A stretch of DNA of 64,000 nt, from assembly GCA_011742915.1 (NCBI GenBank), contig JAAQTN010000001.1, positions 1-64,000 on the forward strand, given 5' to 3'. Below are positions 55,489-64,000 of this stretch, piece by piece. How positions within the stretch are numbered: position 1 is the stretch's first letter; every line of letters starts with the position of its first letter. Origin of the DNA: Billgrantia desiderata (GTDB taxonomy: Bacteria; Pseudomonadota; Gammaproteobacteria; Pseudomonadales; Halomonadaceae). The notes under the pieces are model-generated. The model saw only the letters and a program-made list of their open reading frames with translations. It had not been told where the DNA came from and made no database searches. Both the position numbers and the translations under genes were made by a program.

Positions 55489-57924
55489 ATGAGCGAACAC
55501 GATCAGGACGAGCACAGCTGGCAGGCGCGAAGGGAATCCGACGAGGCGCTGGGGTCCGACGGTGAAATGGACGAGGTCGCCAACCACGCCGTGGTGCCGG
55601 CGAGCGACTACCTGCCCGAGCGTATCTATCTGCTGCCGATCCACAACCGCCCGTTCTTTCCGGCCCAGGTCCAGCCGCTGGTGATCAACCGCGAACGCTG
55701 GGAAGAGACCATGCGCCGGGTCGGCAACACGCCCCACCACACCTTGGGCGTTGCCTTCGTCGGCGACACCTCGGTCGACGAGCTCGGCCACGATCATTTC
55801 CCCGAGATCGGCACCGCCGTCAAGGTGCACAAGATGCACGGCGAGGAGGGGCAGCTGCAGTTCATCGCCCAGGGCCTGCGCCGCTTCCGTATCCAGCGCT
55901 GGCTGTCGAAGAAGCCGCCCTATCTGGTAGAGGTCAGCTATCCGCGAGAGCCGGTCAAGGCCGACGAGGACGAGACCCGCGCCTATGCCATGGCGATCAT
56001 CAACGGCATCAAGGAACTGCTGCCGATCAACCCGCTCTACGGTGAGGAGCTCAAGCACTATCTCAACCGCTTCAGCCCCCATGAGCCGGGACCGCTGACC
56101 GACTTCGCCGCCGCCATCACCTCGGCCAAGGGGCGTGAGCTGCAGACCGTGCTGGAGACACTGCCGGTGCAGGCGCGCATGGAGAAGGTGCTGCCGCTGC
56201 TGCGCAAGGAGATCGACGTCGCCCAACTGCAGACCGAGATCAGCGAGCAGGTCAACGCCCAGATGCAGGAGCGTCAGCGCGAGTTCTTTCTGCGCGAGCA
56301 GCTCAAGGTGATCCAGCGCGAGCTGGGCATCTCCAAGGACGACCGCGAGAACGACGTCGACACCTTCCGCGACCGTCTCGAGGGCCTCGTCGTGCCGCCC
56401 AAGGTGCTGACCCGCATCGAAGAGGAGCTCGACAAGCTCTCGGTGCTGGAGACCGGCTCGCCGGAGTACGGTACCACGCGCAACTACCTCGACTGGCTCA
56501 CCTCGATGCCGTGGGGCGTGCGCAGCCAGGATCAGCTCGACCTGACCCATGCCCGGACGGTACTCGACCGCGACCACGACGGCCTCAAGGACGTCAAGGA
56601 GCGGATCATCGAGTTTCTCGCCGAGGGCACCTTCAAGGGCGACGTGGGTGGCTCCATCCTGCTGCTGGTCGGCCCGCCCGGGGTGGGCAAGACCTCCGTG
56701 GGCCGCTCCATCGCCGAGGCGCTGGGCCGGGAGTTCTATCGCTTCTCGGTGGGCGGCATGCGCGACGAGGCCGAGATCAAGGGCCACCGGCGCACCTACA
56801 TCGGTGCCATGCCCGGAAAGCTGGTGCAGGCGCTCAAGGAGGTCGAGGTCGAGAACCCGGTGATCATGCTCGACGAGATCGACAAGCTGGGCAAGTCGTT
56901 CCAGGGCGACCCGGCCTCGGCTCTGCTCGAGGTGCTCGATCCCGAGCAGAACGTCGACTTCCTCGATCATTATCTCGACGTGCGCCTGGATCTCTCCAAG
57001 GTGCTGTTCGTGTGTACCGCCAACACCCTCGATTCGATCCCGGGGCCGCTGCTCGACCGCATGGAGCAGATCCGTCTCTCGGGCTACATCGCCGAAGAGA
57101 AGGTGGCCATCGCCAAGCATCACCTGTGGCCGAAGCTGCTGGCGCGCGACAATATTCCCCGCAAGCGCATCAATCTCACGGATGCGGCCCTGCGCCAGGT
57201 GATCGAGGGCTACGCCCGCGAGGCCGGCGTGCGTCAGCTCGAGAAGCAGCTGCACAGCATCGTGCGCAAGTCGGCGGTCAAGCTGCTGGAGGGCGATCAG
57301 GCCTCGGTGCGCATCTCGGTCAAGAACCTCGAGGAGTTTCTCGGTGCTCCGCTGTTCCGTCAGGAGCAGGTGCTCAAGGGAGAGGGGGTGGTCACCGGAC
57401 TGGCCTGGACCTCGATGGGCGGCGCCACGCTGCCGGTGGAAGCCGGCAAGGTGCACTCGCTGACCCGCGGCTTCAAGCTCACCGGCAAGCTCGGCGAGGT
57501 GATGCAGGAATCGGCCAACATCGCCTACAGCTACACTCTGGGCCATCTCGCCGAGTACGGCGTCGATCCCGACTTCTTCGATTCGGCCTTCGTGCATCTG
57601 CACGTGCCGGAAGGCGCCACACCCAAGGATGGCCCCTCGGCCGGGGTGACCATGACCACGGCGCTGCTGTCGCTGGCGCGGCATCAGGCCATTGGCCGGC
57701 CGTTGGCGATGACCGGCGAGCTGACCCTCACCGGCCAGGTGCTGCCGGTCGGCGGCATTCGCGAGAAAATCATCGCCGCGCGGCGCAGCAAGATCTTCGA
57801 GGTGATCCTGCCGGAGGCCAACCGCCGCGACTACGACGAACTGCCCGACTTCCTCAAAGAGGGCATGACGGTGCACTTCGCCAAGCGCTACAAGGACGTG
57901 GCCAGGGTCGCTTTCGGTATCTGA
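55489..57924 (+). CDS. lon: ATP-dependent protease La (Lon)
   Basis: This is an 811-residue cytosolic AAA+ serine protease. The N-terminal LON substrate domain (about 40-235) is followed by the ATPase with Walker [20 protein letters not shown] near residue 395 and Walker [12 protein letters not shown]. The C-terminal protease has the catalytic Ser in [15 protein letters not shown] and Lys in [15 protein letters not shown]. The acidic N-terminal extension ([23 protein letters not shown] in part) is about 35 residues longer than in E. coli Lon, and it may be one of two Lon paralogues. Confidence 0.95.
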   Translation: MSEHDQDEHSWQARRESDEALGSDGEMDEVANHAVVPASDYLPERIYLLPIHNRPFFPAQVQPLVINRERWEETMRRVGNTPHHTLGVAFVGDTSVDELGHDHFPEIGTAVKVHKMHGEEGQLQFIAQGLRRFRIQRWLSKKPPYLVEVSYPREPVKADEDETRAYAMAIINGIKELLPINPLYGEELKHYLNRFSPHEPGPLTDFAAAITSAKGRELQTVLETLPVQARMEKVLPLLRKEIDVAQLQTEISEQVNAQMQERQREFFLREQLKVIQRELGISKDDRENDVDTFRDRLEGLVVPPKVLTRIEEELDKLSVLETGSPEYGTTRNYLDWLTSMPWGVRSQDQLDLTHARTVLDRDHDGLKDVKERIIEFLAEGTFKGDVGGSILLLVGPPGVGKTSVGRSIAEALGREFYRFSVGGMRDEAEIKGHRRTYIGAMPGKLVQALKEVEVENPVIMLDEIDKLGKSFQGDPASALLEVLDPEQNVDFLDHYLDVRLDLSKVLFVCTANTLDSIPGPLLDRMEQIRLSGYIAEEKVAIAKHHLWPKLLARDNIPRKRINLTDAALRQVIEGYAREAGVRQLEKQLHSIVRKSAVKLLEGDQASVRISVKNLEEFLGAPLFRQEQVLKGEGVVTGLAWTSMGGATLPVEAGKVHSLTRGFKLTGKLGEVMQESANIAYSYTLGHLAEYGVDPDFFDSAFVHLHVPEGATPKDGPSAGVTMTTALLSLARHQAIGRPLAMTGELTLTGQVLPVGGIREKIIAARRSKIFEVILPEANRRDYDELPDFLKEGMTVHFAKRYKDVARVAFGI

Positions 57925-57944
57925 CGTCGTAGCGTCGGCGCTCT

Positions 57945-58673
57945 CTACATGGCAGCGTTGGCGCCACCATCCACGACAAGGGTCTCGCCGTTGACGAAGG
58001 TGTTCTCGGCCGAGGCCAGGAAGGCCACGGCCGCGGCCACTTCCTCGGCGGTGGCCACCCGGCCGAGCGGGGTGGCCGCCTGCCAGCGCCGGCGTGACTC
58101 GGACTCGGCGTCCTGCATGCCGGCGCTCACCGGGCCGGGTGCCACGGCGTTGACCAGGATGCCGTGGGGGCCGAGTTCTACCGCCAGCGCCCGGGCGAGG
58201 GCCAGCATGGCGCCCTTGCACATGGCGTAGGCCGAGCGCTCGGCGGTGGTGCGCAAGCCATGGGCCGAGGCGAGGATGACCAGGTGTCCGCCGTTACCCA
58301 CCATCATCAACCTGGCGGCGGCCTGCAGCGCCAGATAGGCGCCGCCGACGTTGACCTGCAGCATCTCCCCGAGCTCTTCCCTCGGCACCTCGATGAAGCG
58401 CCCGCGGCGAATTACCCCGGCAGCATTGATACAGGCATCGAGACCCGTGCCATGGGCCGCGATACGGGAGAAAGCCGCCTCGATGCTGGCCGGTTCGGCC
58501 AGGTCGCAGGCAAGAAAGGCAGATTGATTCGGCCATTCATCGAGCAGAGCGCTGGCTCGCGCTTCCGTGCTGGCGTGATCTAGCAGATAGACGAAATTGC
58601 CCGCCTCCAGCATCTTGCCCACGACGGCGCTGCCGATTCCCCCGGTGGCGCCCAGTACGGCCGTGATTCGCAT
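57945..58673 (-). CDS. SDR-family oxidoreductase
   Basis: This is a 242-residue short-chain dehydrogenase. NAD(P)-binding motif LGATGGIGSAVVG near residue 6, NAAGVIRRGRF near residue 86, and the catalytic Ser (VILASAHG) with YAMCK (the Tyr/Lys pair) are present. The C-terminus NTFVNGETLVVDGGANAAM is typical. The ATG at 58673 has AGGA 7 bp upstream. It is divergent from the TRAP genes, so it might act on the imported compound; substrate unknown. Confidence 0.87.
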   Translation of the reverse strand: MRITAVLGATGGIGSAVVGKMLEAGNFVYLLDHASTEARASALLDEWPNQSAFLACDLAEPASIEAAFSRIAAHGTGLDACINAAGVIRRGRFIEVPREELGEMLQVNVGGAYLALQAAARLMMVGNGGHLVILASAHGLRTTAERSAYAMCKGAMLALARALAVELGPHGILVNAVAPGPVSAGMQDAESESRRRWQAATPLGRVATAEEVAAAVAFLASAENTFVNGETLVVDGGANAAM

Positions 58674-58714
58674 GTCATGTCCTAGGTATTCTTCGCTGGA
58701 AAAAATCGGCATTA

Positions 58715-58743
58715 TAGACGTTTGCACGACATTTCTTTATAAC
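58715..58743 (+). promoter_or_regulatory. possible sigma-70 promoter of the TRAP operon
   Basis: TAGACG (58715-58720) and TATAAC (58738-58743) are separated by 17 bp and lie 70 bp upstream of the TAXI gene ATG. Four and five of six bases match the consensus. This is a pattern match only. Confidence 0.35.
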
Positions 58744-58812
58744 GAATCGACCACTACAACAAAACACACGAGCCATCGCGCCGCGATGCTGGACGCCATA
58801 AGGGAGAGACCG

Positions 58813-59790
58813 ATGTCAAACCGCAAGCTCACCTTCCCCCGCACCCTGCTGGCCACGGCCACGGCCGTACTGCTGGGTGCCACTGCGCTTTCCGCCCAGG
58901 CCGAAACCCGGGTCACCTACAAGTCCGCCTCGGCGGGCACCGCTTACTATCAGATGGGGGTCGAGCTCTCCGAAGCGATACGTCGCGGTACCGGGGGCGA
59001 AGTCGTGCTGACCCTGGAGGAGAGCCAGGGCTCGGTGCAGAACGTCATGGAAGTGATGGCGCGCCAGGGCAACTACGTGTTCACCACGCCGCCCGGCCTG
59101 GTCGATCAGGCCATGGCCGGCGAGGGACCGTTCGCCGAACGTCAGAGCCCGCGCTTCCAGGAGATTCGCGGTCTGTTCCCGATCCCCTCCATCACCATGC
59201 ATTTCGTGGCGGCAGGCGATGAGGGCGTGATCGGCCTCGAGGATCTCGAAGGCAAGCATGTCCTGATCGGCCGCGGCACCTTCGGCGCGCGCGAGGCGGA
59301 GCGCTACCTGGAACTGTTCGGCATGCTGGACAAGGTGCGTGTGGCCAACGCCGAGATCGGTAGCGGTCCCGACGCGCTGAAGAACGGTCAGATCGATGCC
59401 TTCGTCACGGCCAGCTCCTTTCCCACGCCCAATGTGATCGAAACCGCCGCCAGCATGCCGATCAGCCTGGTCAGCCTCACCGACGAACAGATCGAGCAGA
59501 CCGGCGCGGCGCGCCAGACCATCCCGGCCGGCACCTATTCCGGCATCGATCAGGACGTGGAAACCACTTCGCTGCCGGTGATCGCCTACACCACTACCGG
59601 CATGGACGAGGAGACCGCCTACACCCTGACCAAGACCTTCTGGGAGCGTCGCGATGCCATGGCCGACGAGACCGCTTGGTGGGGCAGCATCACCCACGAC
59701 ATGATCGGCAACATTGCCGGCACCCTGCATCCCGGTGCCGTGCGCTACTATGACGAAGCCGGCATCGAGATTCCCGACGAGCTGCGTTAA
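58813..59790 (+). CDS. TAXI-family TRAP transporter solute-binding protein
   Basis: This is a 325-residue periplasmic receptor. Signal peptide about 1-30 (ending LSAQA-ETR). YKSASAGTAYYQMGVELSEAI near the N-terminus and QGSVQNVMEVMARQGNY are TAXI-like (immunogenic-protein type), as is LIGRGTFGAREAERYLELFG (quoted in part). It is the first gene of the transporter and lies 61 bp before the fused permease. Ligand unknown; TAXI systems elsewhere take up dicarboxylates or glutamate. Confidence 0.92.
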   Translation: MSNRKLTFPRTLLATATAVLLGATALSAQAETRVTYKSASAGTAYYQMGVELSEAIRRGTGGEVVLTLEESQGSVQNVMEVMARQGNYVFTTPPGLVDQAMAGEGPFAERQSPRFQEIRGLFPIPSITMHFVAAGDEGVIGLEDLEGKHVLIGRGTFGAREAERYLELFGMLDKVRVANAEIGSGPDALKNGQIDAFVTASSFPTPNVIETAASMPISLVSLTDEQIEQTGAARQTIPAGTYSGIDQDVETTSLPVIAYTTTGMDEETAYTLTKTFWERRDAMADETAWWGSITHDMIGNIAGTLHPGAVRYYDEAGIEIPDELR

Positions 59791-59850
59791 CCACGGCTGA
59801 CGGCGAGGGCAGGGAGGCCCCCGCTGCGGTTGCAAGGCATCCCCATTTTC

Positions 59851-61653
59851 ATGCTATCGACACTCGCTTCTTCAACGACGGCCGGCGCCGAGGGCGTACC
59901 TCGCCTGCACCCCGCCTGGGTGGTGCTCGGCGCCGTCACGGTCTGCTTTCATCTCGGGCTGATCTTCTACGGCCTGACGCCGGCCCTGGTCAGCCGGCCC
60001 ATTCACCTGGCGCTGGCGCTGCCGTGGATACTCATCCTGGCCGCCCGCACCCCCTTCGAGCGCTGGAGCGGCTGGCTGCTGACGGTGCTCGGTATCGCCG
60101 CCTGCGGCTACATCGCCTTCAACGAGGAGGCGCTGGCCAATCAGTACGGCTTCATCGACAACAATTTTCAGATGGCGCTGGGGGTCTTCCTGATCGTGCT
60201 GACCCTGGAGACCGCGCGGCGTGCCATCGGCTGGCCGCTGCCGCTGGTGGCGGTGGCGGCGCTGGCCTACGCGGTGTTCGGTGAGCACATCCCCGGCCAA
60301 TTCGGTCATCCGGGGCTGCCGATGCAGAGCTTCGTTGGCACCCTGACCATCGCCGAGAGTGGCCTGTGGGGCTCGCTCACCGGGGTCAGCGTCGGCGTGG
60401 TGGCGATCTTCGTCATCTTCGGTGCGGTGCTCAACGCCGGCGAGGCAGGGCGCGGCTTCATGAACATGGCCAGCGCCTTCGCCGGACGCCTGACCGGCGG
60501 CGCGGCCAAGGTCTCGGTGATCTCCTCGGCGCTGATGGGCTCCATCTCCGGCTCCGCCTCGGCCAACGTGGCTTCCACCGGCGCCATCACCATTCCCTCT
60601 ATGGTGCGCCTGGGCTATCCGCGTACCCTTGCCGGCGGCGTCGAGGCGGTGGCCTCCTCGGGCGGACAGATCATGCCGCCGCTGATGGGGGCGGGCGCCT
60701 TCGTCATGGTGGAGCTCACCGGCACACCCTACACCCAGATCATGGCGGCGGCGCTGCTGCCGGCGATCCTCTACTTCGCTACCGTGTGGATGGGCATCAA
60801 CGCCTACGCCACCCGTCACGACCTGCGCCCCATGGCAGCGGAGGACCGCGCCAGCGGCAAGGAGGTGGCGATCACCTCGCTGTTCTTCGCCGTACCCTTC
60901 GTGCTGCTGCTCGAGCGCATCTTCCTCGGTGGCTATACCCCCCAATACGCCGCCAGCATCGCCATCTTCGCCGGCATGCTGCTGCTGTTCTTCGACGTGA
61001 CGCTCACCTTCTCCCTGCGCGGCTTCGCCTCGCGAATGGCCGAGGCGATGGTCACTGCAGGACGTCAGGTGGCGGTGATCGGCGCCATCATCATCTGCGC
61101 TTCGCTGGTGATCGGGGTGCTCTCGCTGACGGGGCTAGGGGTCAAGATCACCTCCGGGATACTGTCGCTCTCCAACGAGATGCTGTGGCCGGCGCTGTTG
61201 CTCACGGCCCTGGCCTGCCTGGTGCTGGGCATGGAGGTGCCGACCACGGCGGCCTACGTGATCTGCGTCTCGGTGGCGGGGCCCGCACTCACCGCGCTGG
61301 GCCTCGAGCCGCTGCTGGCGCACCTGTTCGTGTTCTGGTTCGCGCTGCTCTCGACCATCACGCCGCCGGTCTGCGGCGGGGTGTTCATCGCCGCCGGCAT
61401 GGTCGGGGAGAACTGGCTCAAGGTGGCGCTGAAGGCCATGGCGCTGGGCATCGGGCTCTACATCATCCCGCTGGCCATGGTCGCCAATCCCGACGTGATT
61501 CGTCTGGCCTTCGACCCGTTCGGCGCCATCTTCGATGCGGTGAAGATCGCGCTGGGCCTGATGGCGATTTCCTACGGCGTGATCGCACGGCGTGCGGCCT
61601 GGCTGCGGGTGGTGCTGGTGATTGTCGGGGCGCTGGTGATCTTCGCCTTTTGA
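59851..61653 (+). CDS. TRAP transporter fused permease (DctQM, TAXI type)
   Basis: This is a 600-residue inner-membrane permease with the small (4-helix) and large (12-helix) TRAP subunits fused. The large subunit carries SVISSALMGSISGSASANV near residue 224, SSGGQIMPPLMGAGAFVM near residue 270, and MEVPTTAAYVICVSV. About 16 hydrophobic segments are visible. It partners the TAXI receptor encoded upstream and uses a sodium gradient (family knowledge). The ATG at 59851 was preferred to an in-frame TTG at 59830. Confidence 0.92.
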   Translation: MLSTLASSTTAGAEGVPRLHPAWVVLGAVTVCFHLGLIFYGLTPALVSRPIHLALALPWILILAARTPFERWSGWLLTVLGIAACGYIAFNEEALANQYGFIDNNFQMALGVFLIVLTLETARRAIGWPLPLVAVAALAYAVFGEHIPGQFGHPGLPMQSFVGTLTIAESGLWGSLTGVSVGVVAIFVIFGAVLNAGEAGRGFMNMASAFAGRLTGGAAKVSVISSALMGSISGSASANVASTGAITIPSMVRLGYPRTLAGGVEAVASSGGQIMPPLMGAGAFVMVELTGTPYTQIMAAALLPAILYFATVWMGINAYATRHDLRPMAAEDRASGKEVAITSLFFAVPFVLLLERIFLGGYTPQYAASIAIFAGMLLLFFDVTLTFSLRGFASRMAEAMVTAGRQVAVIGAIIICASLVIGVLSLTGLGVKITSGILSLSNEMLWPALLLTALACLVLGMEVPTTAAYVICVSVAGPALTALGLEPLLAHLFVFWFALLSTITPPVCGGVFIAAGMVGENWLKVALKAMALGIGLYIIPLAMVANPDVIRLAFDPFGAIFDAVKIALGLMAISYGVIARRAAWLRVVLVIVGALVIFAF

Positions 61654-61677
61654 GATGGGTTCCTGGAGGAAAACAAG

Positions 61678-62223
61678 ATGATCGTTGCCACGCTGGGGCC
61701 CGAGGGAAACAACCATGTACTGGTGCTGGGCCGCTACCTCGAGGCTCGCGGTCTGGCCGAGGCCGAGGTGAGGTTTTACGACGACTTCCCGACGGCCTTC
61801 GCGGCGCTGGTGGCGGGCGAGGTGGACCGGGTGCTTCAGTGCACGGCCCACTTCAGCCACGCCGACTGTGTAGGGCGATACATGCACCGCGCCTTTCCGG
61901 TGGATGTCTTCGTCGCCGGCAGCCACCCGCTGGTGCTGCTGGCGCAACGCGACCTCGCCACGCCGCGCCAGGTGGCGCGTCAGCCGGCCACCCGCTACTA
62001 CACCGATCTCTCGGGCTTCGCTGAGGAAATCGACGCGCCCACCACCGTGGCGGTGGCCGAGGGGCTGCTGGAAGGGCGCTTCGAGGCGGGTATCTGCGCC
62101 CGTCAGACCCTGGAAGCCCACCCGGACAAGTTGCGCCTGGTCGAGGAGCTGGGCCCGGCGCTGGACGTCTGGGTGCTCTACGGCACCGAGCCGCTTTCGG
62201 ACGCTCATCCCCTCGTGGTCTAG
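61678..62223 (+). CDS. prephenate-dehydratase-like orphan protein
   Basis: This is a 181-residue soluble protein without a signal peptide. The start VATLGPEGNNHVLVLGRYLE resembles the prephenate dehydratase/periplasmic-binding-type fold (LGPEGT..). Further parts (YDDFPTAFAALVAGEVDRVLQ, EGLLEGRFEAGICARQTLEAH) fit such a two-lobed fold, with a binding cleft. It lacks the TRDN-like active-site motif and the ACT domain of true PheA, so enzymatic activity is doubtful. It sits 25 bp after the TRAP permease (GGAGGAAAAC precedes the ATG), suggesting a role linked to the transported compound. Confidence 0.7.
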   Translation: MIVATLGPEGNNHVLVLGRYLEARGLAEAEVRFYDDFPTAFAALVAGEVDRVLQCTAHFSHADCVGRYMHRAFPVDVFVAGSHPLVLLAQRDLATPRQVARQPATRYYTDLSGFAEEIDAPTTVAVAEGLLEGRFEAGICARQTLEAHPDKLRLVEELGPALDVWVLYGTEPLSDAHPLVV

Positions 62224-62338
62224 CCGCCCCGGCTCGTGCATGACAGAATCGGGGCAGACTCGATACCTAGACCGTCGCCGCCCGCTGGTGGCAGAGACGG
62301 CATGAACCATATGGCGCAATGCGCACGAAGAGGACACC

Positions 62339-64000
62339 ATGCCCCAATATCGCTCCCGTACCACCACCGCCGGCCGCAACATGGCCGGCGCCCGCGCCCT
62401 GTGGCGCGCCACCGGCATGAAGGACGAGGACTTCCACAAGCCGATCATCGCCGTGGCCAACTCCTTTACCCAGTTCGTGCCCGGGCACGTGCACCTCAAG
62501 GACATGGGCCAACTGGTGGCGCGGGAGATCGAGAAGGCCGGTGGGGTGGCCAAGGAGTTCAACACCATCGCCGTGGACGATGGCATCGCCATGGGCCACG
62601 ACGGCATGCTTTATTCGCTGCCGAGCCGCGACATCATCGCCGACAGCGTCGAGTACATGGTCAACGCCCACTGCGCCGACGCCCTGGTGTGCATCTCCAA
62701 CTGCGACAAGATCACTCCCGGCATGCTGATGGCCGCCATGCGCCTCAACATCCCGGTGATCTTCGTCTCCGGCGGCCCCATGGAGGCCGGCAAGACCAAG
62801 CTGCTCGATCACGGTCTCGATCTGGTCGACGCCATGGTCATGGCCGCCGACGACTCGGTGGATGACGAGACTCTGGCCGAGGTGGAGCGCAGCGCCTGCC
62901 CCACCTGCGGCAGCTGCTCCGGCATGTTCACCGCCAACTCGATGAACTGTCTGACCGAGGCGCTGGGCCTGGCGCTGCCGGGCAACGGCACGGTGCTGGC
63001 CACCCATGCCGACCGCCGCCGCCTGTTCGAGACCGCCGGCCACCGCATCGTCGAGCTGGCCAAGCGCTACTACGAGGGCGATGAGGCGCACTTGCTGCCG
63101 CGCGCCATCGGCTCCAAGGCGGCGTTCAAGAACGCCATGACTCTGGACATCGCCATGGGCGGTTCCACCAACACCATCCTGCACCTGCTGGCCGCCGCCC
63201 AGGAGGCCGAAATCGACTTCACCATGGCCGACATCGACCGGCTGTCGCGTGAGGTGCCGCAGCTGTGCAAGGTGGCACCCAACACCCAGAAGTACCACAT
63301 CGAGGACGTGCATCGCGCCGGCGGCATCATGGCGATCCTCGGCGAGCTGGATCGTGCCGGGGTGCTCGATACCCGCGTGCCCACCGTCTACGGCGACAGC
63401 CTCAAGGAAGCGCTGGACGAGTGGGACATCATGCGCAATCCGTCGCCCGAAGTGGTGGAGTTCTTCAAGGCCGGCCCCGGCGGCGTGCCGACCCAGGTGG
63501 CTTTCTCACAGAGCGCGCGCTGGCCGACCCTCGACGGCGACCGGGCCAACGGCTGTATCCGCGACCTCGAACACGCCTTCTCCAGGGAGGGTGGCCTTGC
63601 GGTGCTCTACGGCAACATCGCCGTGGACGGCTGCGTGGTGAAGACCGCGGGCGTCGACGACTCCATTCTGGTGTTCGAAGGGCCGGCCCACGTGGTCGAG
63701 TCCCAGGACCAGGCGGTGGAGCACATCCTGGCCGGCCAGGTGAAGGAGGGCGAGGTCGTCGTCATCCGCTACGAAGGACCGAAAGGCGGCCCTGGCATGC
63801 AGGAGATGCTCTATCCCACCTCGTATCTCAAGTCGAAGGGGCTGGGCAAGGCCTGCGCACTGCTCACCGACGGTCGCTTCTCCGGCGGTACCTCGGGTCT
63901 CTCCATCGGTCACGTCTCCCCCGAGGCGGCCGCCGGCGGCGCCATCGGCCTGGTGCGCAGCGGCGACATCATCCGCATCGACATTCCTAACCGTCGCATC
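62339..64000 (+). CDS. ilvD: dihydroxy-acid dehydratase IlvD (3' end outside window)
   Basis: The first 554 codons of the branched-chain amino acid enzyme that dehydrates 2,3-dihydroxy-acids; about 60 residues are missing beyond the window. Iron-sulfur motifs [12 protein letters not shown] near residue 120 and [17 protein letters not shown] near residue 190 are intact, as is [20 protein letters not shown] near the visible end. AGAGGAC precedes the ATG. It lies 115 bp after the orphan protein; co-transcription is possible. It is a paralogue of Edd at 11382-13268; SYNDMLS there versus [10 protein letters not shown] here separates them. Confidence 0.95.
   Translation, partial: MPQYRSRTTTAGRNMAGARALWRATGMKDEDFHKPIIAVANSFTQFVPGHVHLKDMGQLVAREIEKAGGVAKEFNTIAVDDGIAMGHDGMLYSLPSRDIIADSVEYMVNAHCADALVCISNCDKITPGMLMAAMRLNIPVIFVSGGPMEAGKTKLLDHGLDLVDAMVMAADDSVDDETLAEVERSACPTCGSCSGMFTANSMNCLTEALGLALPGNGTVLATHADRRRLFETAGHRIVELAKRYYEGDEAHLLPRAIGSKAAFKNAMTLDIAMGGSTNTILHLLAAAQEAEIDFTMADIDRLSREVPQLCKVAPNTQKYHIEDVHRAGGIMAILGELDRAGVLDTRVPTVYGDSLKEALDEWDIMRNPSPEVVEFFKAGPGGVPTQVAFSQSARWPTLDGDRANGCIRDLEHAFSREGGLAVLYGNIAVDGCVVKTAGVDDSILVFEGPAHVVESQDQAVEHILAGQVKEGEVVVIRYEGPKGGPGMQEMLYPTSYLKSKGLGKACALLTDGRFSGGTSGLSIGHVSPEAAAGGAIGLVRSGDIIRIDIPNRRI

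Noticed and set aside
57924..57945. Terminator between lon and the SDR gene
   Set aside because: GACG/CGTC is only a 4-bp stem without a T-run; the genes are convergent with just 20 bp between them.

Overview
The window is GC-rich, gene-dense gammaproteobacterial chromosome. The gene content and order suggest a Halomonas-like member of the Halomonadaceae: surE-pcm-popT-nlpD-rpoS, nrdR-ribD-ribBX-ribH-nusB-thiL-pgpA, a fused FruB (EIIA-HPr-EI) phosphotransferase, Entner-Doudoroff sugar genes and a TAXI-type TRAP transporter. This assignment is an inference from gene content; no rRNA gene is present to confirm it. I see no tRNA, rRNA, CRISPR array, prophage or defence island.

Layout. 1-707: the 3' end of a group II intron (reverse transcriptase/maturase, domains V and VI), lying just downstream of fruA on the opposite strand. 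723-7533: the fructose PTS operon fruB-fruK-fruA and a divergent LacI-type regulator. 7571-13268: a five-gene operon for sugar entry into the Entner-Doudoroff route (edd, glk, hexose-6-P mutarotase, aldo/keto reductase, fructokinase), with a HexR-like operator upstream. 13463-22032: a FemAB-like acyltransferase, ftsB, ispD, ispF, truD, surE, pcm, a DUF368/PopT lipid-carrier flippase, nlpD and rpoS. 22094-28763: tolC, alr, lpxL, a DUF1328 microprotein, ettA, a PA3496-family protein and a short LOV-type blue-light sensor. 28873-37702: an MFS exporter, a SelW-like protein with an EamA transporter, a Phd/RelE toxin-antitoxin pair, tesA facing a YbbA/YbbP ABC system, and an unknown exported protein.

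37899-42794 holds glyA, then a lower-GC RTX gene preceded by what looks like a class I cyclic-di-GMP (GEMM) riboswitch, then a beta-CASP nuclease whose stop codon is completed by a MITE-like element of 159 bp. 42980-46767 is a sulfur operon (DUF2892 protein, Blh-type persulfide hydrolase/dioxygenase, SulP transporter, two YeeE/YedE half-proteins). 46824-48299 is a divergent dsbG / PCuAC copper-chaperone pair. 48443-57924 is the riboflavin/thiamine/NusB cluster (with no ribE), a DUF945 protein and lon with a possible sigma-32 promoter. 57945-64000 is an SDR dehydrogenase, a TAXI-TRAP transporter, an orphan prephenate-dehydratase-like protein and the start of ilvD.

Most of the window is core metabolism. 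The loci I find most worth follow-up are the riboswitch-RTX gene, the short LOV photoreceptor, the MITE family, and the riboflavin cluster with its missing ribE and repeat-filled gap.
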